Source of the DNA: Sophora flavescens
Taxonomy: Eukaryota > Streptophyta > Magnoliopsida > Fabales > Fabaceae
Assembly (NCBI GenBank): GCA_030762895.1
Contig: JAUPTC010000148.1
Coordinates: forward strand, 1-64,000
Length of the DNA stretch: 64,000 nucleotides
Direction of reading: 5' to 3'
In this document: piece by piece, positions 46,587 through 59,415 of the stretch
Numbering within the stretch: the stretch's first letter is position 1
How the letters are laid out: the number at the start of each line of letters is the position of its first letter
Translations under genes and position numbers: made by a program
The notes under the pieces: generated by a model
What the model saw: only the letters and a program-made list of their open reading frames with translations
Database searches by the model: none
What the model was told of the DNA's origin: nothing

Positions 46587-47502
46587 TTAACCCATGACCC
46601 TCGCATCATGATCCCATGGTTAACCCTTGACCCTGACACCATGATCCCATGGTTAACCAACGACCCTCACACCCTGATCCCATGGTTAACCTATGACCCT
46701 CATGCCATGATCGCTTGGTTAACGATGATCATCATGACATGATCCCATAGTTAACTAATGACCTTCACGCCATTATCCCATAGTTAACCCATGTCCCTCA
46801 CGCCATGATCCCTTGGTTAACCGATGAACCTCACGCCATGTTCCCATGGGTAACCATTAACCCTCACGCCATGTTCCCATGGTTAACCCTTGCTTTCACA
46901 CCATGATCCTATGGTTGACCCATGACCCTCACTCCATGATCCAATGGTTAACCCATGACCTTCACGCCATGATCCATTGGTTAACATATGACCCTCTTGC
47001 CATGATCCCATGCTTAACCCATGACCCTCATGCCATGATCCCATGGTTAATCCATGACGCTCATGCCATGATTCCATGGTTAACCCATGAACCTCGCTCC
47101 ATGATCCAATGGTTAACCCATGACCCTCGCGCCATTATCACATGGTTAACCCATGACCCTCACGCCCTGATCCCTTGGTTAACCCATGACCCTCACGCCA
47201 TGATCCCATGATTAACCGATGACCTCACGCCATGATCCCGTGGTTAACCCTTGATGATCCAATGGTTAACCCATGAACCATATGCTATGTTCCCGTGGTT
47301 AACCAATGACCCTTAATCCATGATCCCATGGTTAACCCATGACCCTCATTCCAAAATCACATAGTTAACCCATGACCCACTTACCATGATCCCATGGTAC
47401 CCAAGACCGTCACGACATGATCCTATGGTTAACCCATGACCCTCATGCCATGATCCCATGATTAACACATGACCCCCACGCCATGATCCCATGGTTAACC
47501 CA
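46587..47502. repeat. 33-bp satellite block
   Basis: Degenerate 33-bp units, ending ACCCA at the insertion site of the element at 47503. Confidence 0.95.
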
Positions 47503-48162
47503 TGATGCAAACCAATTTATTTTAATTCAATAAAAACTAATTTATTTTAATTCAATAAAAGTCTAATAAATTTTGGACGGTGCACATGTTAATTATGCTT
47601 GTGTGGACGGTGCACATGTTAATTATGCTTGTGTGGACGGTGCACAGGTTAATTATGCTTGTGTGGACGGTGCACATGTTAATTGGGAGGGCAACCTTTG
47701 GCTTGCATGCCTATAAAACTCCTTTTTAGTCATGAACCACTTTTATTATCCACTTAGTTTTCATTAGTTGTTTTAATTAGTCACTTAGTGGATTAATTAT
47801 TGTTTTATGGGGAATTAGTCACATTAAGATGACGATTTTGTAAGCATATTCTATGCACCCCATTTTCCTATATGTATGCATCTAGAACATGAATAAAAAA
47901 AAACTTTGATGTTCAATTTGGTTTTTACCAATTGTGAGAGTGTTCTCTCTTGGGTTCTTCATTGAACCACCCTTGTTCTTATCAAGAATCCAAGATTCTT
48001 GTGGCGAACCTCACCTTGGCTTATCAAATCCACTTGGATTTGTGGCGCCTACCTCCCATTTCTCATCTTATCCAATTTTGTATTTCATCTTCTTCTATAA
48101 TTTTTGTTGTCACTAAAGGATAGATCCGAAAATTTACATGATATTTTTTTTGGATCATATCA
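47503..48162 (+). repeat. 5' LTR of LTR3 element
   Basis: TGATGCAAACC to GGATCATATCA. It carries the 30-bp U3 repeats, CTATATGTA near 47873 followed by a GAATAAAA signal, and the hairpin block. Confidence 0.92.
47575..47684. repeat. 30-bp tandem repeat in U3 of 5' LTR
   Basis: About 3.7 copies of a 30-bp unit containing GGACGGTGCACATGTTAATT, with the palindrome GTGCAC. It lies upstream of the TATA-like box, so an enhancer-like role is possible but not shown. Confidence 0.9.
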
Positions 48163-48164
48163 TT

Positions 48165-48178
48165 TGGTATCTAGAGCC
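48165..48178 (+). other. Primer-binding site (variant)
   Basis: TGGTATCTAGAGCC, which resembles the initiator-Met complement TGGTATCAGAGCC with one inserted base. Confidence 0.75.
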
Positions 48179-48263
48179 ATCCTTCCTAGAGTGACTTTTT
48201 GATTTTGTTCTTCGATTTTTTTTTCAAAAAAAAATAAAAAAATTCTTCTTCCCATCACATATC

Positions 48264-48803
48264 ATGTCAACACTATTCCTTGAAATGGAGAGATTTCAAA
48301 GAGGCATGGAGAAGCTCACTGTGACTCTTGACAAGCTAGTAGAAATAAAAAGGAGGAGGCATGGAGGAAGGAGATATGGGGGATGCGATAGAGAAATTGA
48401 AAAGGAGAATAAAGAGTGCGAAAAAAGGAAGAGAAAAGAGGAGAGAATGAGAAAAGAAATTTATGAAAATGAAGCATGTTGGAAGAAAATGGTTGAAGAA
48501 AAGATGAGAGCAAAAAAAGAAAGTGAGTTGAAAGAAACAAACTTGAATGCTTGTTTTGATGCTATTACTAATTCTTTGCCTAGTTGTGTTGATTCTCTTT
48601 TGAAGGAAGTTGAGTGTGTTCCTCCAAAGGAAGCTTGCAAGACATTCATTGAAATTGAAGATGTCATTCCAAAGGAATCTTGCAAGCCATTCAAGGAAAT
48701 TGAAAATGAAATTCCCAAGGAAGAATCAAAAGTATCAATTGGAGTTGAATTGCAAGAGGAAAATAAAGAGATGAAGACAACAAGAGAATGGCTTCCCCCC
48801 TAG
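48264..48803 (+). CDS. Charged coiled-coil ORF of LTR3 element (179 aa)
   Basis: ATG near the start of the internal domain. Residues ~1-35 read MSTLFLEMERFQRGMEKLTV; ~35-95 are R/E/K-rich with likely coiled coil. From ~100 comes the shared module ACFDAITNSLPSCVDSLLKE, then three degenerate repeats of a VPPKEACKTF / IPKESCKPF type. It ends TREWLPP. No gag zinc knuckle, protease or RT. The layout parallels the other short-element ORFs although the N-terminal sequences differ. Confidence 0.6.
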   Translation: MSTLFLEMERFQRGMEKLTVTLDKLVEIKRRRHGGRRYGGCDREIEKENKECEKRKRKEERMRKEIYENEACWKKMVEEKMRAKKESELKETNLNACFDAITNSLPSCVDSLLKEVECVPPKEACKTFIEIEDVIPKESCKPFKEIENEIPKEESKVSIGVELQEENKEMKTTREWLPP

Positions 48804-48958
48804 AGCCGAAAATAAGTCCTCAAATCCACTTGGGAAGTCATGGCAATCTATTACTATAGTACCTTCTTCTAGATTAGCTTGTGGATACAAATGTTGGGAT
48901 TCTTCTACTTTGGTTCATTTATCTAACATTTCTCCCCTAGGTCTCAAAGAAAAGAATT

Positions 48959-49171
48959 GTGAAGGCCAAACGACAAAAAGCAAAGAGCAACAAAGAAAAG
49001 AATGAGGCAAAGGTTGAAAAAGAAATGGAGAGTCTCGTTATAAAAGAAATCAAGGTGTTGTTCCTATCTTTGCCTAGAGGTGATGATTCTATTTTGAAGG
49101 AAGTTGAAGAAGTAATTCCAAGAGAAGTGCCCCATGGATTCAAAAGAGTTGTGTTTGAACCTGGAGGATGA
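48959..49171 (+). pseudogene. Remnant with PREVPHG motif and integrase-like end
   Basis: A short open stretch rich in K/E, then LPRGDDSILKEVEEVIPREV and PHGFKRVVFEPGG. It is the counterpart of the last ~50 residues of the ORF at 61239-62144. Probably the broken 3' part of a longer ancestral ORF whose 5' part is 48264-48803; the sequence between carries stops. Confidence 0.6.
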
Positions 49172-49227
49172 AGACGATTCTCAAAGGCAATAAATTCAAG
49201 GTCGAATTCTCTTCAAGAGGGAGGGAA

Positions 49228-49888
49228 TGATGCAAACCAATTTATTTTAATTCAATAAAAACTAATTTATTTTAATTCAATAAAAGTCTAATAAATTTTG
49301 GACGGTGCACATGTTAATTATGCTTGTGTGGATGGTGCACATGTTAATTATGCTTGTGTTGACGGTGCACAGGAGTTAATTATGCTTGTGTGGACGGTGC
49401 ACATGTTAATTGGGAGGGCAACCTTTGGCTTGCATGCCTAGGAAACTCCTTTTTAGTCATGAACCACTTTTATTATCCACTTAGTTTTCATTGGTTGTTT
49501 TAATTAGTCACTTAGTGGATTAATTATTGTTTTAGGGGAATTAGTCACATTAAGATGACGATTTTGTAAGCATATTCTATGCACCCCATTTTCCTATATG
49601 TATGCATCTAGAACATGAATAAAAAAAAAACTTTGATGTTCAATTTGGTTTTTACCAATTGTGAGAGTGTTCTCTCTTGGGTTCTTCATTGAACCACCCT
49701 TGTTCTTATCAAGAATCCAAGATTCTTGTGGCGAACCTCACCTTGGCTTATCAAATCCACTTGGATTTGTGGCGCCTACCTCCCATTTCTCATCTTATCC
49801 AATTTTATATTTCATCTTCTTCTATAATTTTTGTTGTCACTAAAGGATAGATCCGAAAATTTACATGATTTTTTTTTGGATCATATCA
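49228..49888 (+). repeat. 3' LTR of LTR3 element
   Basis: 661 bp. Its U3 tandem repeat is at 49300-49410, with small differences from the 5' LTR (GATGG for GACGG, an extra AG in one unit). Confidence 0.92.
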
Positions 49889-52800
49889 ACCCATGACCCT
49901 CTCGTCATGATACCATGGTTAACCCAGTACCCTGATGAAATGTTCTCAAGGTTAACCCATGTTCCCAAGGTTAACCCATGACCCCCACGGCATGATCCCA
50001 TGGTTAACCAATGACCCACATGCCATGATCCCTTGATTAACCCATAACCCAGTTACCATGATTACATGGTTAACACATGACCCACTCGCCATGATCGCAT
50101 GGTTAACCCTTGACCCTCACGCCATGATCCCATGGTTAACCCATTCCCCTCACGCCATGTTCCCATGGTTAACCATTGACCCTCACACCGTGATCCCACG
50201 GTTAACCCTTGACCCTCACGCCTTGTTCCCATGGTTAACCTTTGACCCTCACACCATGATCCTATGGTTAACCCATGACCCTCGCATCATGATCCCATGG
50301 TTAACCCTTGACCCTGACACCATGATCCCATGGTTAACCAACGACCCTCACACCCTGATCCCATGGTTAACCTATGACCTTCATACCATGATCGCTTGGT
50401 TAACGCATGATCATCATGACATGATCCCATAGTTAACTAATGACCTTCACGCCATTATCCCATAGTTAACCCATGTCCCTCACGCCATGATCCCTTGGTT
50501 AACCGATGAACGTCACGCCATGGTCCCATGGGTAACCATTAACCCTCACGCCATGTTCCCATGGTTAACCCTTGCTTTCACACCATGATCCTATGGTTAA
50601 CCCATGACCCTCACACCGTGATCCAATGGTTAACCCATGACCCTCACGCCATGATCCATTGGTTAACATATGACCCTCTTTTCAAGATCCCATGCTTAAC
50701 CCATGACCCTCACGCCATGATCCCATGGTTAATCCATGACCCTCAGACCATGATTCCATGGTTAACCCATGACCCTCACTCCATGATCCAATGGTTAACC
50801 CATGACCCTCACGCCATTATCACATGGTTAACCCATGACCCTCAAGCCCTGATCCCTTGGTTAACCCATGACCCTCACGCCATGATCCCATGATTAACCC
50901 ATGACCCTCACGCCATGATCCCGTGGTTAACCCATGATGATCCAATGGTTAACCCATGAACCATATGCTATGTTCCCGTGGTTAACAAATGACCCTCAAT
51001 CCATGATCCCATGGTTAACCCATGACCCTCATTCCATAATCCCATAGTTAACCCATGACCCACTTACCATGATCCGATGGTTAACCCAAGACCGTCATGA
51101 CATGATCCTATGGTTAACCCATGACCCTCATGCCATGATCCCATGATTAACACATGACCCCCATGCCATGATCCCAAGGTTAACCCATGACCCTCTCGTC
51201 ATGATACCATGGTTAACCCAGTACCCTGATGAAATGTTCCCAAGGTTAACCCATGACCCCCACGGCATGATCTCATTTAACCCATGACCCTCAAACTATG
51301 ATCCCATGGTTAACCTATGACCCTCATTCCATGATCCCATGGTTAACCAATGACCCACTTACCACGATCCCATGGTTAACCCATGGCCCTCACGACATGA
51401 TCCTATGGTTAACCCATGACCCTCATGCCATAATCCCTTGATTAACCAATGACCCTCATGCCATGATCCCTTAGTTGACCCATGACCCTCTCGTCATGAT
51501 ACCATGGTTAACCCAGTACCCTGATGAAATGTTCCCAAGGTTAACCCATGACCCTCAAGCCATGATCTCATGGTTAACCTATGACCCTCATTCCATGATC
51601 CCACCGCTAACCCATTACCCACTTGCCATGATTCCATGGTTAACACATGACCCTCTCGCCATGATCACATGGTTAACCCATGACACTCACGCCATGATAC
51701 CATGGTTAACCCATTAACCTCACACCATGATCCCATGGTTAACAAATGACCCTCACTCCATGATCCAACGGTTAACCAATGATCCTCACGCCGTGATCCC
51801 ATGGTTATCCGTTGAACCTCACGCCATGATCCCTTGGTTAACCCATGACCATCACCCCATGATCCCATGGTTAACCCGTGACCCTCATGCCATGATCCCA
51901 CATGGTTAACCAATGACCCTGTTGCCATGATCCCATGGTTAACCCATGACCCTCACGCCACGATCCATTGGTTAATCCATGACCGACACAGCAAGATCCA
52001 ATGGTTAACCAATGACCCACATGCCATGATCCCTTGATTAACCCATAACCCGATTACCATGATTACATGGTTAACACATGACCCACTCGCCATGATCGCA
52101 TGGTTAACCCTTGACCCTCACGCCATGATCCCGTGGTTAACCCATTCCCCTCACGCCATGTTCCCATGGTTAACCATTGACCCTCACGCCATGATCCCAC
52201 GGTTAACCCTTGACCCTCTCGCCTTGTTCCTATGGTACACCATGATCCCATGGTTAACCCATGACCCTCACACCATGATCCCATGGTTAACCCATGACCC
52301 TCACTCCATGATCCAATGGTTAACCCATGACCCTCACACCATGATCCTATGGTTAACCCATGACCCTCGCACCATGATCCCATGGTTAACCCTTGACCCT
52401 CACACCATGATCCCATGGTTAACCCATGACACTCACGCCGTGATCCCAAGGTTAACGCATGACCGTCAAGCCATGAACCTAGTGTAACCCATGACCTTCA
52501 CGCCGTGATCCCATGGTTAACCCATGACCCTCATGCCATGCTCCCATGGTTAACTTATGACCCTGATGCCATGATCCCATGGTTAACCCGTGACCCTCAG
52601 GCCATGATACCACATGGTTAATCCGTGACCCTCATGCCATGATCACGTTGCTAACCAATGACCCTTTGGCCATAATCCCATTGTTAGCCCACGACCTTCA
52701 CGCCATGATCCCATGGTTAACGCATGACCATCACGCCGTGATCCCATAGTTAACTCATGACCTTCACGCATGGTCCCATTGTTAACCCATGAACCTCATG

Positions 52801-55800
52801 CCATAATCCTATGGTTAACCGATGACCCTCACGCCGTGTTCCCATGGTTAACCATTGACCCTAATGCCATGATCCCATGGTTAACCCTTGACTTTCACAC
52901 CATGAACCCATGGTTAACCCATGACCCTCACTCCATGATCCAATGGTTAACCCATGACCCTCACGGCATGATCCCATGGTTAACACATGACCCTCATACC
53001 ATGATCCTATGGTTAACCCATGACCCTCATGCCATGATCCCATGGTTAACCCATGACCCTCACGCCACGATGCCATGGTTAACCCATGACCCCATGACCC
53101 ACAATCCATGATCCAATGGTTAACCCATGACCCTCACACCATGATCCTATGGTTAACCCATGACCCTCGTACCATGATCCCATGGTTAACCCTTGACCCT
53201 CACACCATGATCCCATGGTTAACTAACGACCCTCACACCATGATCCCAAGGTTAACCCATGACCCTCTTGCCATGATCGCTTGGTTAACGCATGATCATC
53301 ACGACATGATACCATAGTTAACTAATGACCTTCACGCCATTATCCCATAGTTAACCCATGACCCTCATGCAGTGATACCTTGGTTAACCAATGAACCTCA
53401 TGCCATGTTCCCATGGGTAACCACTAACCCTCACGCCATGATCCCATGGTTAGCCCTTGACTTTCTCACCATGATCCAATGGTTAACCCATGACCCTCAC
53501 TCCATGATCCAATGGTTAACCCATGACCCTCACGTCATGATCCATTGGTTAACATATGACCCTCTTGCCATGATCCCATGCTTAACCCATTACCCTCACG
53601 CCATGATCCCATGGTTAATCCATGACCCTCACGCCACGATTCCATGGTTAACCCATGACCCTCACACCATGATCCAATGGTTATCCCATGACCCTCACGC
53701 CATTATCCCATCGTTAACCCATGACCCTCACGCCATGATCCCGTGGTTAACCCATGATCCTAACGCCATGATCCAATGGTTAACCCATGACCATATGCTA
53801 TGTTCCCGTGGTTAACCAATGACCCTCAATCCATGATCCCTGTGTTAACCCATGACCCTCATTACATAATCCCATAGTTAACCCATGACCCACTAACCAT
53901 GATCCCATGGTTAACCCAAGACCGTCACGACATGATCCTATGGTTAAGCCATGACCCTCATGCCTTGATCCCATGATTAACACATGATCCCCACGCCATG
54001 ATCCCATGGTTAACCCATGACCATCTCGTCATGATACCATGGTTAACCCAGTACCCTGATGAAATGTTCCCAAGGTTAACCCATGTTCCCAAGGTTAACC
54101 TCTGACCCCCACGCCATGATCCCATGGTTAACCCATGACCCTCAAGCTATGATCCCATGGTTAACCTATGACCCTCATTCCATGATCCCATGGTTAACCA
54201 ATGACCCACTTACCACGATCCCATGGTTAACCCATGGCCCTCACGACATGATCCTATGGTTAACCCATGACCCACATGCCGAAATCCCATGATTAACCAA
54301 TGACCCTCATGCCAGGATCCCTTGGTTGACCCATGACCCTCTCGTCATGACACCATGGTTAACCCAATACCCTGATGAAATGTTCCCAAGTTAACCAATG
54401 ACCCTCAAGTCATGATCTCATGGTTAACTTATGACCCTCATTCCATGATCCCACCGCTAACCCATTACCCTCATGCCATGATCCCATGATTAACACATGA
54501 CCCCCACGCCATGATCCCATGGTTAACCCATGACCCTCTCGTCATGATACCATGGTTAACCCAATACCCTAATGAAATGTTCCCAAGGTTAACCCATGTT
54601 CCCAAGGTTAACCTCTGACCCCCACGCCATGATCCCATGGTTAACCCATGACCCTCAAGCTATGATCCCATGGTTAACCTATGACCCTCATTCCATGATC
54701 CCATGGTTAACCAATGACCCACTTACCACGATCCCATGGTTAACCCATGGTCCTCACGACATGAACCTATGGTTAACCCATGACCCACATGCCATAATCC
54801 CATGATTAACCAATGACCCTCATGCCAGGATCCCTTGGTTGACCCATGACCCTCTCGTCATGATACCATGGTTAACCCAGTACCCTGATGAAATGTTCCC
54901 AAGGTTAACCAATGACTCTCAAGCCATGATCTCATGGTTAACTTATGACCCTCATTCCATGATCCCACCGCTAACCCATTACCCACTTGCCCTGATTCCA
55001 TGGTTAACACATGACCCTCTTGCAACGATCACATGGTTAACCCATGACACTCACGCCATGATACCATGGTTAACCAATGACCCTCACTCCATGATCCAAC
55101 GGTTAACCAATGATCCTCACGCCATAATCCCATGGTTATCCTTTGAACCTCACGCCATGGTCCCTTGGTTAACCCATGACCAACACCCCATTATCCCATG
55201 GTTAACCCGTGACCCACATGCCATGATCCCACATGGTTAACCAATGACCCACTTGCCATGATCCCATGGTTAACCCATGACCCTCACGCCATGATCCCTT
55301 GGTTAATCCATGACCGACACGGCAAGATCAAATGGTTAACCAATAACCCACATGCCATGATCCCTTGATTAACCCATAACCCAGTTACCATGATTACATG
55401 GTTAACACATGACCCACTTTGCATGATCGCATGGTTAACCCTTGACCCTCACGCTGTGATCCCATGGTTAACCCATTCCCCTCACTCCATGTTCCCATGG
55501 TTAACCATTGACCCTCACGCCATGATCCCACGGCTAACCCTTGACCCTCACGCCTTGTTCCCATGGTTAACCTTTGACCCTCAAACCATGATCCCATGGT
55601 TAGCCCATGAACCTCACGCCTTGATCGTATGGTAAACGCATGACCCTCACGCCATGATCCCATGGTTAACTCCGTGACCCTCACACCAAGATCACATGGT
55701 TAACCCATGACCCTCGTGCCATGATCCCATGATTTACCATTGACCCTCATGCCATGATCCCACGGTTGACCCATTACCCTCTCGTCATCATGCCATGGTT

Positions 55801-57550
55801 AACCTGCTACCATCACGCCATGATCCTATGGTTAACCTATGACCCTCATTCCATGATCTCACGGCTAACCCATGACCCACTTACCGTGATTCCATGGTTA
55901 ACACATGACCCTTTCACCATGATCACACGGTTAACCCATGACACTCATGCCAAGATACCATCGTTAACCCATTACCCTCACACCATGATCCCATGGTTAA
56001 CCCATGACCCTCACGCCATGATCCCATGGTTAACCCATGACCCTCACGCCATTATTCCTTGGTTAACCCATGACCCTCACGACATGATCCCATGGTTAAC
56101 ACATGACCCTTACACCATGATCCCATGGTTAACCAACGACCCTCACGCCATGATCGCATGATTAGCCCATGACTTTTACGCTATGATTCCATGGTTAACC
56201 CATGACCTTCTAACCTTGATCCCCATGGTTAACCCATGACCCTCACGTCATAATCTCATGGTTAACCCATGCCCTCATACCATGATCCCATAGTTAACCC
56301 ATGACCATCACACCATGATCCCAAGGTTAACTCATGACCGTCACACCATGAACGCAATGTTAACCCATGACCTTCACGCCGTGATCCTATGGTTAACTCC
56401 TGACCCTCATGACATGTTCCCATGGTTAACCATTGACCCTCTGGCCATGATCCCATGGTTAACCCTTGACTTTCACACCAAGATCCCATGGTTAACCCAT
56501 GACCCTCACTCCATGATCCAATGGTTAACCCATGACCCACACGCCATGATCCCATGGTTAACACATGACCCTCTTCCCATAATCCCATGGTTAACCCAAG
56601 ACCCTGACGCCACAATCCCATGGATTACCCATGAACCTCCCGCCATGATGCCATGGTTAACCCTGTGCCCTCACGCCATGATCCCATGGTTAACCCATGA
56701 CCCCCACTCCCGATCCAAAGTTAACCTATGACCCTCACACAATCATCCCATGGTTAATCGATGACCCTCACGCCATGATCCCATAGTTAACACATGACCT
56801 CACGCCATGATCCCATGGTTAACCGATGACCTCGCCATGATCCCATGGTTAACCCATGACCCACATGCCATGTTCCCATGGTTAACTCATGACTCTCAAG
56901 CCATGATCCCATGGTTATCCCATAACCCTCATTCCATTATCCCATGGTTAACCCATGACCCACATACCATGATCCCATATGGTTAACCCAAGACCCTCAC
57001 GACATAATCCTATGGTTAACCCATGACCCTCATGACATGATCCCATGATTAACCCATGACCCCCACGCCAAGATCCCATGGTTAACCCATGACCCTCAAG
57101 CCATGATCCCATGGTTAACCTATGACCATCATTCCATGATCCCATGGTTAACGAATGACCCACTTAGCATGATCCTATTGTTAACCCATGACCCTCACGA
57201 CATGATCCTATGGTTAACCCATGACCCTCATGCCATAATTCCATGGCTAACCCATGATCCACTTGCCATGATTCCATGGTTAACACATGACTATCTCGCC
57301 ATGATCACATGGTTAACCCATGACACTCACGCCATGATACCATGGTTAACCCATTACCCTCACACCATGATCCCATGGTTAACCCATGACTCCCACTCCT
57401 TGTTCCAATGGTTAACCAATGATCCTCATGCCATGATCCCATGGTTAACCTTTGAACCTCACGCCATGACCCCTTGGTTAACCCATGACCATCACCTCAT
57501 GATCCCACATGGTTAATCAATGACCCTCTTGCCATGATCCCATGGTTAAC
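49889..57550. repeat. 33-bp satellite, main block (7.7 kb)
   Basis: More than 200 copies of the 33-bp unit at variable divergence, with occasional short or shifted units. Longer multi-unit segments recur, for example around 54030-54300 and 54540-54810. Peptide repeats open on both strands are a consequence of the period; I annotate no genes here. Confidence 0.96.
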
Positions 57551-58329
57551 TGATATGATCCTAAAAAGGAGCATGTAGATTTTCGGACCTATCCTTGAGT
57601 GACAACAAAAATTATAGAAGAAGATGAAATACAAAATTGGATAAGATGAGAAATGGGAGGTAGGCGCCACAAATCCAAGGAGATTTGATAAGCCAAGGTG
57701 AGGTTCGCCACAAGAATTGTGGATTCTTGATAAGAACAAGGGCGGTTCAACCAAGAACCAAAGAGAAACAATATTCTCTCACAAATGGACTTAATCCAAA
57801 TTGAACTCAAAGTTGTCATTCATGTGTTTAGGGGCGTATTACATATAGAGAGCTGGCCTAAGATCACACGTTAATTGGCCTAAAATCACTCATCTTGACT
57901 TTTCATTCCCCCCCTAATTATGTGGTGATTACACTTGCTTCTCATATTAAAAGTGTAATCCTCCCATAATCAATTACAATTTAATGCCAAAGATTCCCTC
58001 CCTAATAAAACAAAACATTAAAAAGGCTAAAAATTTAAAGGAGTTAATTTTGGTATGCAAACCAAAAGATTCCTCCATCTAAGCCTAAAATTCGTGTAAA
58101 ACTGAAAACAATATTTTCGTCATGAAACAAGCCAAATCTGGTCACGGGCCTTGAAATACGATTTGTAGATAATCTCCTCAGCTTTCCAACGCATCAAAGA
58201 ACGTATCAATCGGAGATTTGTAGCTCAAGATATAGCCCAAACAAGAATACGGGTTCATTACAAACGAAAATAAAATTTTCATCAAAACTAATTTGGGCTT
58301 AAATTGGACATCATTCTTGGTCTGCATCA
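57551..58329 (-). repeat. 3' LTR of minus-strand element
   Basis: Plus coordinates run TGATATGATCC to TCTGCATCA. It has hairpins and GGCGCC at about 57660-57730. One hairpin stem pairs through a U-G in the RNA sense. Confidence 0.92.
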
Positions 58330-58385
58330 TTCCCTCCCTCTTGAAGAGAATTCGACCTCGAATTTATTGCCTTAAGGAGTCTTCT

Positions 58386-59326
58386 TTATCCTCCGGGATC
58401 GAATGGAAATTGATAGAAATCATCAAATGTAGCAAGTAGGCATAACACATTTCCATCTCGTACAATCAACATCCCAACACATTCCTCAAGATTGTTGTCA
58501 TTCACAATCAAATGAACAACATACCTTTGGGAGGCCATGCATGTTTCCAAAACATGGGGTACTTCCTTTGGGATTAAATCTTTAATTACATCGGTTGTCT
58601 TGCAAGCTTCCTTTGGAATCAAATCTTCAATTTCATTGAATGTCTTGCAAGCTTCCTTTGGAGGAACAAACTCGATTTCCTTCGAAAGAGAATCAACACA
58701 ACTAGGTGAAGAATTAGGAATAGCATCAAGACAAGTATTCACATTTTCTTTTTCATCCTCACTTTCTTTATTGCTTTCAAATTTTTCTTTTTCCTCATTC
58801 TTTTCCTCATTCACCGAACCCTCTTCCGTTATTTTTTCTCACTCATTTGTTTTTTCTCACTCTCTCCTTTCAAGTGCAGTTGATCTTCACACACTTGTTT
58901 TGGTGACAGTGGTCTAAGAGTAATTTTGCGATTATTAAATACAAATGAGTACTTGTTGTTGTCGGCATCATATCTCGCTTGTCGCTCAACCTTCCAAGGA
59001 CGGCCAAGTAACAAGTGCCTCGTTTCCATGGGCACCACATCACATAACACCTCGTCTTCATATCTCCCAATCCGGAATGATACTCGTACTTGTTTGTTCA
59101 CCATTACGTCATCGAGATCACTAAACTCCGGGATGCTCCAAATGACATACGGTTGTGGATGCTCTATAAGAGGAAGTCCTAACTTTTGCACCATGGTGGT
59201 ACTAGCTAGGTTAACGTATCCCTTTCTATCAATGACCAAGCTACATATCTTGTCCTTCACATAGCATCTAGAATAGAAAAGATTCTCCCTTTGCTTGGCA
59301 TCATTTTTCTTCATCAGTGACTCCAT
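58386..59326 (-). pseudogene. Protease-derived ORF with shared module, one frameshift
   Basis: The minus-strand ATG at 59326 (MESLMKKNDAKQ) opens 165 codons of retrotransposon aspartic-protease sequence: SRCYVKDKICSLVIDRKGY, DDVMVNKQVRVSFRIGRYED, LCDVVPMETRHLLLGRPW. The usual active-site D-[SG]-G is D-R-K-G, so proteolysis is doubtful. After ESEKKQMSEKK one extra A in an A run shifts the frame. The rest continues at 58814-58386: E/K-rich linker, SSPSCVDSLSKEIE, KEVPHVLETCMASQ, and an end at FYQFPFDPGG, matching the start of the integrase C-terminal domain. The intact relative is 61239-62144. Confidence 0.75.
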
Positions 59327-59400
59327 GAAGAACCCACTAAAAAAAATTCAAACTTCCGGAAAAATTGAAAAACAAAATCAAAAGTCACTCTAGGAAGGAT

Positions 59401-59413
59401 GGCTCTGATACCA
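59401..59413 (-). other. Primer-binding site, exact iMet-tRNA complement
   Basis: Reverse complement gives TGGTATCAGAGCC, the canonical plant Ty3/Gypsy primer-binding site, two bases from the LTR end at 59416. Confidence 0.92.
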
Positions 59414-59415
59414 AA

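Larger units (their letters stand above)
47503..49888 (+). mobile_element. Complete short LTR element, 2.39 kb (LTR3)
   Basis: LTRs 47503-48162 (660 bp) and 49228-49888 (661 bp), primer-binding site TGGTATCTAGAGCC at 48165-48178, and a purine-rich tract ending AGAGGGAGGGA just before 49227. The target duplication is ACCCA (47498-47502 and 49889-49893) from the satellite unit. The internal domain is only 1,065 bp. LTRs differ at around ten positions. Confidence 0.93.

Noticed and set aside
48261..48803. Host gene for a coiled-coil protein
   Set aside because: It lies precisely between the primer-binding site and polypurine tract of an element with LTRs and a target duplication, so it is element-encoded.
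52059..53815. Long open frames of 11-residue repeats in the satellite, on both strands
   Set aside because: They follow from the 33-bp period and occur in overlapping form on opposite strands, with no start context, codon signature or conserved boundary.
46587..57550. CRISPR-like array
   Set aside because: The repeats are contiguous and diverged, with no unique spacers, in a plant-type genome.
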